From Clonostachys chloroleuca (taxonomy: Eukaryota > Ascomycota > Sordariomycetes > Hypocreales > Bionectriaceae), in NCBI GenBank assembly GCA_037952775.1, contig JBANAY010000003.1:18104001-18168000 (forward strand): 64,000 nt of DNA, given 5' to 3'. Shown here piece by piece: positions 12,674 to 24,659 of the stretch. The notes beneath the pieces were generated by a model, which did no database searches, had not been told where the DNA came from, and saw only the letters and a list, made by a program, of their open reading frames with translations. Position numbers and translations under genes: made by a program. Every line of letters begins with the position of its first letter. The stretch's first letter is position 1.

Positions 12674-12984
12674 ATGCCTGAAGGCCGCCAATCCCCCCAC
12701 CTGAGCGCCAGTCCGGCCAGCAAGTTGGGGCCCAAACGAAGAACGCCCCCGACTCCGACTTGAAATCCAACAAGGACTGGTCTGCTAAAGAAAGGCAGCT
12801 GGAAGGAGAGAGAGATGTATGTATTTCCACCCTGATCTAAGCAATCTTCTGCCTGGCTTTATCAATCGGCTAACCATTATGGTGATAGCACCTTGAATCA
12901 AACCCCAAGGGTCCGATGGAAGACGCTCTGGAGTCCAAGTTCTCCAAAGGGACAGGGAATCCAATTGGCAAGAATGTGATCTAA
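12674..12984 (+). CDS. Small conserved fungal protein with a homopolymer frameshift
   Basis: Exon 1 is 12674-12816 and exon 2 is 12889-12984, joined by a 72-bp intron with a GCTAAC branch point near 12869. The start MPEGRQSP is read from the ATG, but the frame then stops after 30 residues. Moving one base at the C run 12693-12698 (six C, seven expected) gives a continuous protein of about 79 aa: PPPERQSGQQ..., a Lys/Glu-rich middle, and a C-terminus HLESNPKGPMEDALESKF. Exon 1 is 143 nt, exactly one base short of keeping phase 0 into exon 2, which supports a one-base loss. It looks like a small hydrophilic conserved fungal protein; its function is unknown to me. Confidence 0.68.
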
Positions 12985-13372
12985 TTACAGCGGAGGATGC
13001 AGCTGGAATTATACTTATGATAGTTAATTAATGCAATGTCCACTATCCAGACACTCTCGATTGGTGATGGTTGAGTCCAAAGGTGACGTTGATGGTACAG
13101 GGTAAATTTCATCATAAGCGTGTACAAGGCAATCATCGTCCAGCATTCTTTCATTTTACAATGGTCCGATAGAGGATTACTACTTAAGAATAACAGAGAT
13201 CACATTCGCCGCGGTAATTTATCATAAAATTCAAGATTCTTGAATTGCTATCCACACACTTTACGGAACAGAACCTTGCTGCATGCTCTCATCATGATCA
13301 TTCGTAGAAATCGTCGCCAAAGAGAAAACGAAAAGCATAGGAATTAAAGAAGAGTATAATGAAGAGAGAGAT
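12985..13372. other. Convergent spacer
   Basis: AT-rich spacer between the 3' ends of the small gene and the Vip1 gene. Nothing else is seen. Confidence 0.5.
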
Positions 13373-14327
13373 TTAAGCCAGATAAGTCTTCTCGTCCGTC
13401 GCCTTGACCGGAGGGATGGGGTCGTTGGGGTTGATCTGGGTGGGGTTTGTGGTGCCGGTGGCAGGAGGGGCAGTGGAAGGAGGGGCAAAGTCGCCCCCCG
13501 CGGGCGCGGTCGTGGGGTCGGCGTGCTTCACCTCGGGTTCCTTCTCCTTTCCGAATACCCTCTCGAGGCCGGAGGCCTTGTAGGCGCTGCCGCCGTGCTG
13601 CTCCTTCTTCAGGTCGGCCAGGCGCCTGGCCTCGGTGTGGACCTCCTGCACCTGCTTCTGGCCATCTTCGTAGAACTTGGCGAGCTTCTTGCCGGTCGGG
13701 GTGTTGGTGGCCTTCTCGAAGTACGAGTTCAGGCCCAGGAAGAAGTTGTTGGCGCGGTTGGAAAGACCGTAGGTCTGGTCGGTGGCCTTGGCCCGGTCGG
13801 TGGCGTGGTACTTCTGGTCCAGAGTCTGGATGGTGTTGAGGAAGCGGCTTGAAACGCCATGGGTGCTGTCGAGCTCAAGGGCGCGCTGGATCGCGGCGTC
13901 ACCGACGACGTAGCCTTGTGCGAGGTACTCGGCAAGAATGCGTGCGCGGGGCTTCTCTTCTTGAGTGATCTCGTCCGAGTCTCGGTCTACGTTCTTGGTG
14001 AAATGTGAGCCATCGTCCTCAACGCTGCCGGTAGGGCTTGTGACGGAGATGTGGCTAGACCCGAGCTGGGTGCTGTTCAAGAGAAGGGCAGTCTTGGCGG
14101 CAGTCTCCTTCTCGAAGCTAACGTCGGCGGATTTGGTCTCGCCTTCAGCAGTAACCTTGATGTCGGTGATCTTTCCGCTAGAGAGGGGTAGATAGAGGGT
14201 CAGCCATGATTTGACATGCGCGGCGGGGGATAAACTTGGGTACCTACCAGAAGCTGAAGAAGTCCTTGATCTCGCTATCGCTGGTCGCGGAAGCGATGTT
14301 GGTAACGTGAACACTGTTGGCAGCCAT
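13373..14327 (-). CDS. vip1: Vip1-like RRM protein
   Basis: Two exons on the minus strand: 14327-14248 and 14177-13373, with a 70-bp intron between them, giving 294 aa. The N-terminal 80 residues form an RNA-recognition-type fold: SVHVTNIASATSDSEIKDFF as the first strand and helix, then GKITDIKV and SADVSFEKETAAKTALLLN. A helical region rich in charged residues follows (IQRALELDSTHGVSSRFLN, DRAKATDQTYGLSNRANNF) and a Pro/Thr-rich C-terminus. The architecture matches fungal Vip1 proteins, first described in fission yeast, whose molecular role is poorly defined. A longer upstream frame from 14470 reads through the intron and is not the real start. Confidence 0.85.
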
Positions 14328-16242
14328 TCTGATGGATGATACGAATGTTGTTTCTTGAGGCGGGGCAAGGGACTGTTGCAGGTTTGGATTGAGGAAGAAG
14401 AGGTACGAGAAATGAAAACCAGACTGTTGAAGAAAGTGGATGCAAGGGGCCTTGTTTTAAGAGCACGCAAGACACGTCTGATAAAATGACCTACCTATCG
14501 CGCTACTGTACAGCAAACCAAGCTACCCACCCTCCCAAGCATGCTGGCAGCCTACAGGTGCTCCTGCGGTACGTAATTATGTACGTATGTAACCCCTCTT
14601 CAAGCCATGCTCATAGAGCCAGGATAGTGGCGGAGCGCCACAGACGACGTCATCAACTTCCCTGTGCAACCTTCGTTTAGCGCTTCGCATAGTGCTATAG
14701 TGGAGGAGCGTGGGTAAATTGTGGTGCTCCTGCCATTACCTGCCACAGCTCGCGCCACACTTGAGCCGGGTTTCTTCGAGATTCTGCCTCTTGATGTTTC
14801 ACCACAGCCTTCTTCAGGTTGACGCGTTCATGTTGGGGTAGTGATATTGTTGAGGGATCGGAGTTGCATGTGATATTCGACCAGATTCCTCCTGACCAAG
14901 GCTGGCTGATGACTTGCATGGGTACATCCTACATACTAATACATCTCCTCCAGTGTCTGTATTGATTGTCGTCAATTGGCTGGCGTTATTTTCATGCCTC
15001 ATGATGTGAACACCAGTTCCATAGATTCGTTGCTCACATCACACTTGTGCTTCAAGCCTGAGAACTGTAGTCCTCTTACTTAACCGCTTGCTGTTCTTCT
15101 CTTGATAGCGATGCTAGCTCGTAGATTACAGCAGTTTATCGGTGCATGTCTTGCGAAGGATATAAAAATGGCAGCTTAGCTATATAGGCATAATAAACTC
15201 GAGATTCCGGAATCACCATTTGCCGCAAATCGTTGAGACTGGCTGGCCCTAGGTATTGTGGACAGACCCTGGGTTGTGGTGTTGACCCGCACCCTTGACA
15301 TTGTGTAACACACAAGTTTGTTAACCTGAGTTTTTAAAGAAGATTTGTCTAAACCCCCCTCGAGATGAAGGTTATCTGGACGACATCGAAGAAGAGAGAT
15401 TTTCACTAGAATATGTGATGGATTCTGTCTACAGTTATATAATAAGAGCTGATGGGAAGAGCGATCGTACTCCATTAACCAATGCTGATACCCAAAGTGC
15501 ATTGGAGGCCTCATTGATAACCAAATGGTGTAGCAGGGCTGCATCAACTTTTTCAAATCAACGACTTCCCTCCGATAATCCTTCTCTCCTCGAAGCTGAA
15601 GGGTTCTGATTGATGGGGTCGCCTTGCATAAATGCTGTAGTTAATTGTGTATTCGTACTTGCAACCAGCTTACACGGGCCTCAGCCCTTCCTAAACCAGC
15701 GGTCCCCTCCCCAGTCAACAGGGAGATTGCCTTGATATATCGTTGACATCATTGTACGAACGGGTTTCCCACAGTCGGCTCCCTCCCTGGGCCAGGAACC
15801 CCACATTCCTCGAGGTGGAGCAGCGGCACCTTTGGGCGCGTACGAATGATGAATCCCTGTTGCTACCTGGTCAAGAACGGAGTAGCTAAAATCCCAAATA
15901 GCTAAGTTTAAGCTCATAAAGTCCTCCGGGGCGGCGGCTCTATTTCTTTGATTAATCTTTGGAGGGAACTATCTTCTTCACATGCTAATTTCTTGGCAAC
16001 AAAATGATCTGTAGTACATGATCTTGGATATTCTAGGGGGCGATGGATCGCTGGAAAAGTGACGCAGAGTGTTGTGGTGACAGATGGGCAGGAAGACACT
16101 GGGCTTAGAGGCAGGAAGCTTGCACGCTATATATAGACAAAAATTAAGGTTATTTTGAAATTGAACAAAGGGCACAGAAGGTGAGATTCTAAAAGCCTCG
16201 GTGGTTCCATTCATATTTTATTATGTGCCTGTTATATGTATG
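14328..16242. other. Intergenic region
   Basis: About 1.9 kb between the Vip1 start and the 3' end of the unknown minus-strand gene. The open frames here (for example 15176-15556 minus) show no motif or splice context. No gene is called. Confidence 0.55.
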
Positions 16243-17595
16243 CTATGTACTTTGTTCTCCAACGGGGAAACCACTCGATATTACGGCGCCCCCATTTTGG
16301 CGGAGCCATGATACTGTACCAGCCTCCGGGGCTGTTTTATGTAGTAGACCTAAGTTGACGCGTACAACGTCATGATCGTATTCCCAACTAGATATCCGCG
16401 TTCTGCACTCGACGACGCCATCTGGGACTGGGGAAGAGCTTAAAGCCGCACAGGTCCATGCCAGCTGTTGCAAAACATCTATCATGGGCTGAACCCAAGC
16501 GGATACGGTGACACGGATAGCGTCAGGCTCGATTTCGAAGTGTAGGAGGCGTAATCCAGGGTAAAGGGCAGCTTCTGATGGGTTGCTGCTCTCCCAAAAT
16601 GACATGGCCGTGTAACTCCTGCCTTCAAGATGAGATAGCCTAGCCTCGACCATGGCCCTTTCCAGATACTCTAGGACGACTCCACCAGTTCTCGGCCAAT
16701 ATCCGAGTGTGTAATCTCTGACCGTGGCCCAACCGCATTCTTCTGCAGTACCGGTTATGACGGGGATTTCTTTAATCCCCGAGTCCAACGGGTTGCCAGG
16801 GGCGAAAAACCTCTGAGATGCATCAAATTCGAACCGGAATTGGAAAAGGTGGAAGCCATCAGTAGGTGGACGTTGGCGTCTTTTCAGCGTCACTTCCCAT
16901 ATGGTCGACTCCATGAGGTGGACTTGGACTAGGTGGGGCGTATATAATGTTTTTTTGAACTTGGACACTAGGGTCCGGAAGGATTCGCCTGAAAGAAGGC
17001 GTGAGCCGATAGAGCGCGCAATGTCATCGGGGTTGCCTCCAGGTGACCTGGAAGCATAGTTGCGATGCCAGTAGCCGCATATCAGCTGTAATGCAAGCGA
17101 GGGATCTACACCTCGTGCTGTTTCGGTCCATGTGAGCGGCCGACGGGATAGCCCCGGGCCAATTCTTTCCAAAATGCATCTTGACACCTCTGGACCGTAT
17201 AAAATAAGGATGATTTGTCTAATGGGGCCCTCGAATAGGCGGGTCACCTGGTTGCCGTGCTCGGCGTTGGATGCCTGGTAAAATTCAAAAAGTTCGTCCC
17301 AAATATTCTTGACGAAATCTGAGATGATTCGCTCAACAACCATGTCGAGGTTGATTTTGATCCTTTCATCCGGAAGGTAGTAGTATGTAATAAGCTCATT
17401 GCCCAATGCGTCTGCAACGGCGGCCGAAAAGGCCATAATCAAGGTGCCGGATATCAGAGGCGGCAGCTGGACCTCGATGGAATTTTCCCTAGATGATCGG
17501 GACGAAGCAAGAGTCGGCAGAGGCGGCTTGACCAGAACTTGGCTTCGCGGAGGCCCAGGTCTGGAGTCAGACTCAAGGTCATCTTGGGGTGGCAT
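16243..17595 (-). CDS. Unknown conserved-looking protein, 450 aa
   Basis: A single long frame on the minus strand with balanced amino-acid composition, so it is very likely a real gene. I do not recognise the family. Residues 1-45 are Pro/Ser-rich and probably disordered. The rest looks globular with many hydrophobic segments (LISGTLIMAFSAAVADALGN, then VERIISDFVKNIWDELFEFY). Trp-rich segments such as GYWPRTGGVVLEYLERAMVE lie in the second half. No signal peptide or clear membrane helix was seen. It stands alone between two gene-poor stretches of about 2 kb, so context gives no clue to function. Confidence 0.75.
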   Translation of the reverse strand: MPPQDDLESDSRPGPPRSQVLVKPPLPTLASSRSSRENSIEVQLPPLISGTLIMAFSAAVADALGNELITYYYLPDERIKINLDMVVERIISDFVKNIWDELFEFYQASNAEHGNQVTRLFEGPIRQIILILYGPEVSRCILERIGPGLSRRPLTWTETARGVDPSLALQLICGYWHRNYASRSPGGNPDDIARSIGSRLLSGESFRTLVSKFKKTLYTPHLVQVHLMESTIWEVTLKRRQRPPTDGFHLFQFRFEFDASQRFFAPGNPLDSGIKEIPVITGTAEECGWATVRDYTLGYWPRTGGVVLEYLERAMVEARLSHLEGRSYTAMSFWESSNPSEAALYPGLRLLHFEIEPDAIRVTVSAWVQPMIDVLQQLAWTCAALSSSPVPDGVVECRTRISSWEYDHDVVRVNLGLLHKTAPEAGTVSWLRQNGGAVISSGFPVGEQST

Positions 17596-20030
17596 GTCTG
17601 ATCATGGTTAAGTGTGCCGAAAGCCCTGTCCCAATCGATTCCCAAGACCCGCAAAGACTCCCGCAGGACGGATCTTGCATAGCGAGAGGAGAAAAAGAGA
17701 GACAACCAACTTGCATCACCGTCAAAAAGAATGTGATTTGAATTGCTAAGGAGAGGTCCCTAAAAAGAGGCGAGCGAGGGGAAGTTGCAGAGAAAAGAGA
17801 GTGGAAAAAATGGGTGACGTTGACCAGGTGTGGAAGGGTTGCGCGTCAAGGTACGAACTCTAGCCGATGGGAACAAAGTCCGGCGGCGGGCGCTCCGCAT
17901 TGGTGATTGCGTGTGGAAGGTTTAGTAATTGCCCAGCTAGGAAAGGGCAAGGAAAGGCATGACATCCATCGAAGGCAAAGCACTGGGCGACAGCAGGCAA
18001 ACCAAGAGGCCGCCAGTAGAGAGATCGCGGGCACGAGATCAGTAGAAAAGAGCCCCAACCGGTGGGGATCTGGGAGGAGATAAGGCCCGGCGGTGTCGTG
18101 GATGAGGCAGATATACCGCGCTGAGGTGGGAATTCGAGATGGCTTCGATGCTGACCGACCAGGATGGGCCTGGGAGCCAACAAGCTTTAGGTGCGCGGTC
18201 CGGGTCTGTGGGCGCTGGGCTCTGGTCGGGTTGAGTTTCGGACGCATCCACGCGACTGAGCAGGCCCCATAGAGGATGCGTAATGAGCGGGGCGCGCCCG
18301 TCCGTCCAAGTCGCCACGGGTGACGAATCGAATCTCTCCAACCTTGGCCAGCATGCACGTAGTCGCACGTCGGCCAGCGCTACTTGCTCTTTGCGGCCAG
18401 CACAGCCAGGATAATGGACCCCTCTCATGCTAGATCAGGGGCCATGGGGACTGGGCTGGAGCCACCCGCTCAAGATGAGTCTGAGATGGATGAGCGGTAC
18501 CTCCTGTTCGACAAGACCTTTGGCCTCTGGAAAGACCGCCAGGCGCACCTTTGGCGCTTCACCGGGAACAAAGCTCACAAGGTGAGGAGAATCGCATTTT
18601 CAGCGTATTTTCAGCTTCCAGATCGTCCCAAATTCGTCGCCATTTTGGCTCTGGCCGTTGCCAAAGACTACCCCATCACATATGATCCTGGCCCGGAGTA
18701 CGCGCGTCAACTCCTCGCATAGCAAGGCATGAAAACCCAATCGAAACCTGAGACCAGTCCACGTTTGGTCAGCAGGACCGAGGAGTCTGGTAAATGAGAA
18801 AAGGAAATTTTCTTGAGAACGGGAGCAAACAAGGAACAAAACGCATCTCTTCTCGACGGCACTGGGAAGTGCCACTTATAAAACCAGAGATGGCTATCTG
18901 CCAAGCACGCTCACAAGGCATATTCCAAGGCAGACTGCCCTAGCTCGGCAGCAGCCGGAGTACTTGGCACATCCTTGATTGCTCATATCCTCCCATTTTG
19001 TCCAGGCAGGGATCCTTATGCAGCTCGTAGGGACGACACCTTGCTATCATATGCCTTCAGTGAGCGATATCAGAACAATGATTTAGATAATTAATTGTTT
19101 TCTGAATTTTAATGCTACGCAATGTAGTAAAAGCTACATTCCAGGCAATCATTCGACCTCGCAGGAATCATTTCATGTGGGCAAAACCAAGGCATGTTCG
19201 CCTACATTGATGCTTGATGAAATATTTATATCTGGTGAGTTTAGACTGCAGTATCGTATCTGCTGCCGCCCAGTCTTGAATATTTAACAAATAGGACCTT
19301 GGTACAATTCCTTTGCTTCTCATTTTATATAGACGGACGAGATGAGGTCTTCACTGAGTAGGGTCATCATTGAGAAAATTATATATTTTAGTAGAGGGAC
19401 ACTGTCCTTCATTAACCCTTCTTCATATTCATCAATCTCTTCCATTGCAATTGGCGCGTCTCCTTGGATTCCCTATTTCATGTCTTTTTTTTTTAATCCC
19501 ATCTAGCCTGGGCATATCGAAAAGAGCTGGGAATGATTGCTACTCCATAACCCCGAGCACGGCTAGTGGGTGACTTTGAAATTGAGACCCTCAAACATTA
19601 AGCTACTTATTCTCGAGCCTGCGACCGGTATTGTTAGACTACTAAGAGCTAATCATATATATTTCAGAGATAATATAGTATATACTGTTACTTTGTTTTA
19701 ATATAAACTACCAAATTTCTCTATTTATTGTAGAAAGTAGTGTATTTTTATAACCAACTCTTCAATTAGGCATCTCATTTCTCCTATCACCCACTTGCAC
19801 GGTAAAGGTCGATCGGTACGTACCTACCGAGGTGTGGGTCTGACACATGCCTGATATGGAATGACGTCTAATTAACACACGACAAGAATCAGCGAACTAA
19901 ATTCAACCCACCTCGAAAGATCACTATCCACACATCGTCATAAGCTTTACCAATCTATGGAATAATGGATTGCCTGCACGCACAATGGTATACACACAGA
20001 AACCCAAATCGATCCATATGCAACTAGCTC
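17596..20030. other. Intergenic region, GC-rich then AT-rich
   Basis: The part from 17600 to 18400 is GC-rich with overlapping open frames on both strands that look compositional. From about 19050 to 19960 it is AT-rich and shows nothing recognisable. One small frame at 18414-18722 is listed separately with low confidence. Confidence 0.5.
18414..18722 (+). CDS. Possible small protein, 102 aa
   Basis: The frame starts at the second in-frame ATG and encodes MDPSHARSG..., then LFDKTFGLWKDRQAHLW and a basic/hydrophobic remainder. I recognise no family and no splice signals force it to be coding. A short intron within it (GTGAGG near 18580) is conceivable. It could be chance. Confidence 0.22.
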   Translation: MDPSHARSGAMGTGLEPPAQDESEMDERYLLFDKTFGLWKDRQAHLWRFTGNKAHKVRRIAFSAYFQLPDRPKFVAILALAVAKDYPITYDPGPEYARQLLA

Positions 20031-21270
20031 ATGATTTTTTTGCAGAACACCCTTCAGGAGTCATTTCGCGTCGCGACTTCCAAACCGGTTCGGCGAGCCC
20101 TCGTCAACACCGCCATCCTCATCTCCGGAGCGACGACCCTCCTCGGCCTCGCTGCGATCGCAACCGCTCTCTTCTTCCAAAACTACGTACCACATCGATT
20201 TCTCACAACTCCTGTTCATCTTCAGTATGGGTATGGCACACTCCTGCTTCTGTGGGCAACCTGCCGTTGACTGTCCCCCGCGTTGCTAACTCACGCTCGC
20301 GCTCTGCCATAGATCGGGCCTAAACCCCTATGGCCTCGTGTCTCTCACGTCTCCTGTTCTGAAATCAGCGCAAGATTACGATGTCTCCGTCACTCTCACG
20401 TTGCCTCGATCGCCTCCGAATCTCGAACGAGGGAACTTCATGGTCAGCCTTCACCTGCTTCGCTCCGACATCAGCTCGAATCTGAATGACCCTACCCGAC
20501 TCCTCGAAGATAGTCGCAATAATGTCCAAGGCCAGAAAATCGTCTTCAGCACTCGCCGAACCGCTCTGATTCCCTACGTCGACCCTTTCGTATCATTGAC
20601 GTCGCGTGCCTTATTCGTCCTGTATCACATGTTTGTGCCTAGCTCTCTGTTCTGCACGATGGACATCCCGCTAGCTGAGCACGTTTCCTTCCCAAGCGAT
20701 GGGGATCTACCGGCTTCGGCGTATATCGAAATCGAGGCTGGCCAGTCTCTTCAAACTTACACGGCGGCGCTCAACTTCACTGCCCAGCTTCGAGGGCTCA
20801 GAGGGCTGATGTATAATTATCGGATCCCTATGTATATCATATTCACCTCATTATTCTGGCTTTGCGAGATTCTGTTCATGGCTGGGACTTGGGGTCTGTG
20901 GGGACTTGTAACGAGCTCGTCTCCTGAACCGTCAGGACTGTACTTGGAAGGCGAAAATTTCCACGGGACTGTCAAGAAAGAGGAGGAACAAGAGTCTGAG
21001 TTTGAGCGTAAGTGGAGCTCTGCGAAGCCGCCCAGAGCTTCAATTGCTGTGAAAACGGAGCCCGTGGTGAAAGATGAGGACGACGATGGGTCGTCAAAGT
21101 TGCTCTCAGAGATTCCCGTGGAAGGAGCTGAGGCAGACGATGAAGATGAAGATGGGACGGAAAAAGGATCACCGATTGATTCTGGGATTGGAACAGGTAG
21201 CTATAGTGGGGAAGGTAGCAGCGTGAGAAGACGAGCAAGCCGCAACATGGAACCGGAGCCCAGGCAATAA
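20031..21270 (+). CDS. Seipin (lipid droplet assembly protein)
   Basis: Exon 1 is 20031-20230 and exon 2 is 20313-21270, joined by an 82-bp intron with a TGCTAAC branch point near 20284; 385 aa. Seipin is an ER membrane oligomer that organises lipid droplet formation. Seen: an N-terminal membrane helix (ALVNTAILISGATTLLGLAA and on to ATALFFQNY), then the lumenal domain starting HLQYGSGLNPYGLVSLTSP with beta-rich SVTLTLPRSPPN, and a second membrane segment (IPMYIIFTSLFWLCEILFMA). The C-terminal tail is acidic and Ser-rich with a Lys/Arg-rich end. The first residues are uncertain: TTTTTTTGCAG at 20035-20045 would be a good acceptor, so the true start may lie in an upstream exon. Confidence 0.88.
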
Positions 21271-23909
21271 TTACAGAAGCAATCAATCATGAACACTGAC
21301 AGATACGAATCGAATAAATGAAATTAGCCCTTTGGCCAACTCCAATTGCTTGAAATCGTGTTGCTATTGTCATTATCCTCCATCAGAAGTCGAGAGAGCT
21401 TGGGATAGCTCTTGACGTAATGGCACGATGAAACCCGGTCCGGATGGATCAGCTGACTAGGGAGCTTGTGAGGGTCGAGCCAGGGTAGCAAGCGCAATCG
21501 CCCGAGCCGTCACGAGGACTGGTTCATGGCCCTGAGGAATGACAAAAAAAGAAATTCAAATCTAATTGCATGGCATCATTAAGTTATTGAGCTTGCTGAG
21601 CTTGTTACCGCTGCAATGACTCACATACTTCCAATGGCTGTTGTGGCCAGGTCTGGCCCTTCGCAGGGCCAAGTTCCGGTGGCGGGCTTGGTGGGCCGAT
21701 GGTGGGCTTATCAGATTCCAGCGCGACGAAAATGCACCTCCTGTGACCAGTCGTACCACCAACGCAATGCTCGCCCGGCATTGCTCGTCTGATTCGCCAT
21801 GCTGAAGTGGCCTGACGCATCATTACCTGCAATGCACACTGTGAGGTCGACAGCTTAGCAGTTGTCGGTGTCGGATGCTGGGTACAGCACTCTCCATGGC
21901 GACCGCCTATCTGCTCAGGCCTGCCCAACCATGAGTGGTTTATGATGCGATGCCGGAATGACGAAGCTATCGAAAACGGCGATGGTCTCAGCATCATCAC
22001 GCCTCCTGCAGGCTCGAGCTCGCACTGTAAGCCCATCCCACCCCAGCCAGCAGTCATCTGGGAAAAATGCCCGATCGAGGCCTTTGACTTGAGGGGCCTC
22101 GTCTCATCTTCCCCTGAAATGAGAGAGCATGATGCTATAACCAGGGATCTATGCATTCGCGTGAGGTTTGGGTTGATGGGAGGGGATCTAGGCTAGTCTG
22201 TCCGATTGGCGGCAACCCAGTGAGAACCAGGGGTGATCATGAGCTTTCATGGCCGGTGTACAGTGCCTGGAGGCGAGCCTAGTGTTTCCTGAGCTCAGCT
22301 GGACGGGCCGTTCTCTGTGGCTACTGGCGGCCATTCCACACCTAACGAGCTGAACTTTATTTGTGAGCAGAGGGCGAGGTAGCTACTGGTCTGGCAAGCT
22401 GACCTGTGCTTGGGGGTCGAAGCGGGTATTCGCACGGTACACCAACGTCTATCGGTATCCATGCCAACGGTAGTATATGTAGTACTGTGCACAAAGGAAC
22501 CAATTGCACTGTCTCAGTGCCGTGCCTGATGCATTAAGTTGGCGGATGAACCTTGCGCCCCAGTGAAGCGACGATATGGTTGGATCAATGAACCCGACGG
22601 CTCCGGGAGGGGCAGCGAGACGATCTTGCATCACACCCGACCTGCTCTGCTCCCCCTCCCTCCACGCAGGTCACCGACACCACCTCCACGACGCAAGCTT
22701 GTCACACCTTCGAAGACGGCTAAAAGATGCCAAAAAAACATGTTTCCGACCGCACCAAATCTGCTCACGCTCATCGTCAATCTCGACCACGGCTGCAGGT
22801 ATTCTCGACTGGCCCCTCCTGCGGCGCTGTGGGTCCCTTCCGACAAGCTTCCCCGGATTCTGCCCCAGACGGCAAACAGCTGGTTGCAGGCTGACGGCGC
22901 TAAGGCAGAGCACCGACCCACTGTAGTGCAGCGACTTACTGAGCTGCGCGCTGGAATAGGTACGCTGGGAAGCCGAGCAAGTCACCTGGCCCTCCCGCCC
23001 CAGTGCTCCGAGTCAGAGTCACGCGATCTGGTTGCGCCAACATGGAACACGCTTGTCTCTGCACCTCCGGCACTGGGAGCTTAGCAGTAAATCAGCGTGG
23101 TAGCTCTGGATCTCTGATCTCGTACCTACATAGAATCCATGATAGATAGCATGCACACACATGGTAATGCCCGAGGGACCTGACGGCCCTGCCGAGATTG
23201 CCAGATTGCCAGCGAGCTCCGTAGAGGCGAGGCAGGTACCTGTGCCATCGCCTGATTTGTATGGGGTACCTCCGAGACTTCGGTCGATTGCCCCTCCGAG
23301 CGGGTACCAGAAACGGCATGGGCCATGTCGGCTCCATAGGCGAGTACCTCAATCGAACTACATCTGACATCAGGGGGAGGACGAAGCACCGGCGGTACCT
23401 ACGGGAGCTTGGCTGGAGGAGCAGCAGCACGGACACGCGTGCCTGTAGCCACGCAGGTATCCAAGTATCGCGCAGGTATTGGCATGTAGCACTAGCGAGG
23501 TGGTACTGTGCCTCTCGTCCCAGGTAGACCAAGGTAGGCAACCCCTCCCCTCCGATAGAGTACTTCGTTTTACCACTTGGCTGCGACTGCCTGAGCGCAG
23601 CATACAAAACAGCGCTCCTTCCCCTCTTCCTTCCTTACCCCTCTCTTCTCTTCTTTCACTCCATCCCAGATCAACCACATCAATCATTCTGTAGTCAATC
23701 CTGACTGCCACTTCCCAAGGTTGGTATTGTCCCGGCTCTCTCCAGCATCGTCATCATCATTTTGAAAATAGTCATATAGCCCTATCCAGACCTGGGTGCC
23801 AGTAGCAGTATGCCCTCGCTGACACCAAACTATAGCAAACGCGATACAGCAAGCAACACAACATAGTCCTCCCATAGGACCCAATACACACATCCAAACA
23901 CCTGCCACC
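21271..23909. other. Intergenic region with GTAC-rich cluster
   Basis: About 2.6 kb with no supported gene. Frames such as 22539-23084 plus and 23092-23607 minus are rich in Arg, Pro and Ser and lack domains. A cluster of GGTACC sites at 23235-23563 is listed separately, and 23600-23700 is a C/T-rich leader. Confidence 0.5.
23235..23563. promoter_or_regulatory. Cluster of GTAC/GGTACC sites
   Basis: GTAC occurs at 23236, 23266, 23304, 23344, 23395, 23503 and 23560, four of them as full GGTACC palindromes within 165 bases. About one would be expected by chance. The cluster lies 350-675 bases upstream of the gene starting at 23910. The role is unknown. Confidence 0.4.
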
Positions 23910-24659
23910 ATGACGGAACCCCTCAAGAAGGTCGACTCTGCCGTGCAAGGCTTAGGAACGTCACCACCCAAGGACAGTAAGGTGGAAAAGGTCCTGGACA
24001 GCAAGCGCCGACAGAGCTCTGTTGGTGCACCAGGCGTGTACAATATTAAGGATCTGGGTGAGCATCGCCCACTCTACTGCGCCGTCCTCCCCTCAAATCA
24101 TTAACCTATCTGCTACAGAGGCCGAGGGCAAGGAAATCGAGCTGCCAATTGAGACGCAGAAGACCGGATGGTTAGTTCTCCTTGTCCGTTGACATATCAG
24201 CAAATTGCTAATACTGATTTCTGATACAGGAAGATCAACAAGAGTTCTTCCACCGTGGAAGACCCTGCCATCCTGAAGATCCCTCTCACCAACCCCCGGT
24301 CAAAAAGATTGACCTGCACTTCCCCCTCGGAATGGAGGTAACAGCACGAAATCTCAAGGGCGTCACGATCAAGGACGCCCTGGATGCTATCTACAAGGCA
24401 TACAAGAAGCGGGTAAGTTTTCAACATTCAGTTGATGGAGACATCTGCCATAATTAATATGCACTGGACGCTAATGCAATCCCCACTTATACAGTCCGAC
24501 GATGAGCTCGACAACCCATACCTAGCCGGGTTCGAATGGGACAAGGAAGAGTCCTGGACACGGTTAGTCGTGCACCTGCAGAAGCAGCCCACGTCATCCA
24601 TGCCCTCAGGTAGCGGCGGCGGTAAGAAGAAGAAGAAGAACAAGGACATTGAAGAGTAA
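23910..24659 (+). CDS. DUF6699-like protein with a homopolymer frameshift
   Basis: Four exons: 23910-24057, 24119-24170, 24230-24412 and 24495-24659. Within exon 3 the frame breaks at the C run 24293-24297 (five C, six expected): before it the protein reads DPAILKIPLTNP, after it PVKKIDLHFPLGMEVTARNL continues one base off. With one base restored all junctions are in phase and the product is 182 aa. The core (IDLHFPLGMEVTARNLKGVT, then IKDALDAIYKAYKKR and NPYLAGFEWDKEESWTRLVV) resembles the DUF6699 family found in many fungi, of unknown function; this match is from memory of the pattern. The C-terminus ends in a Gly/Lys-rich tract. Confidence 0.7.

Noticed and set aside
17846..18428. Overlapping GC-rich minus-strand frames
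   Set aside because: Arg/Pro/Ser-rich composition in several frames at once, no motif and no splice context; probably compositional.
22539..23607. Frames of 171-181 codons on both strands
   Set aside because: No domain, no initiation context and biased composition; treated as intergenic.
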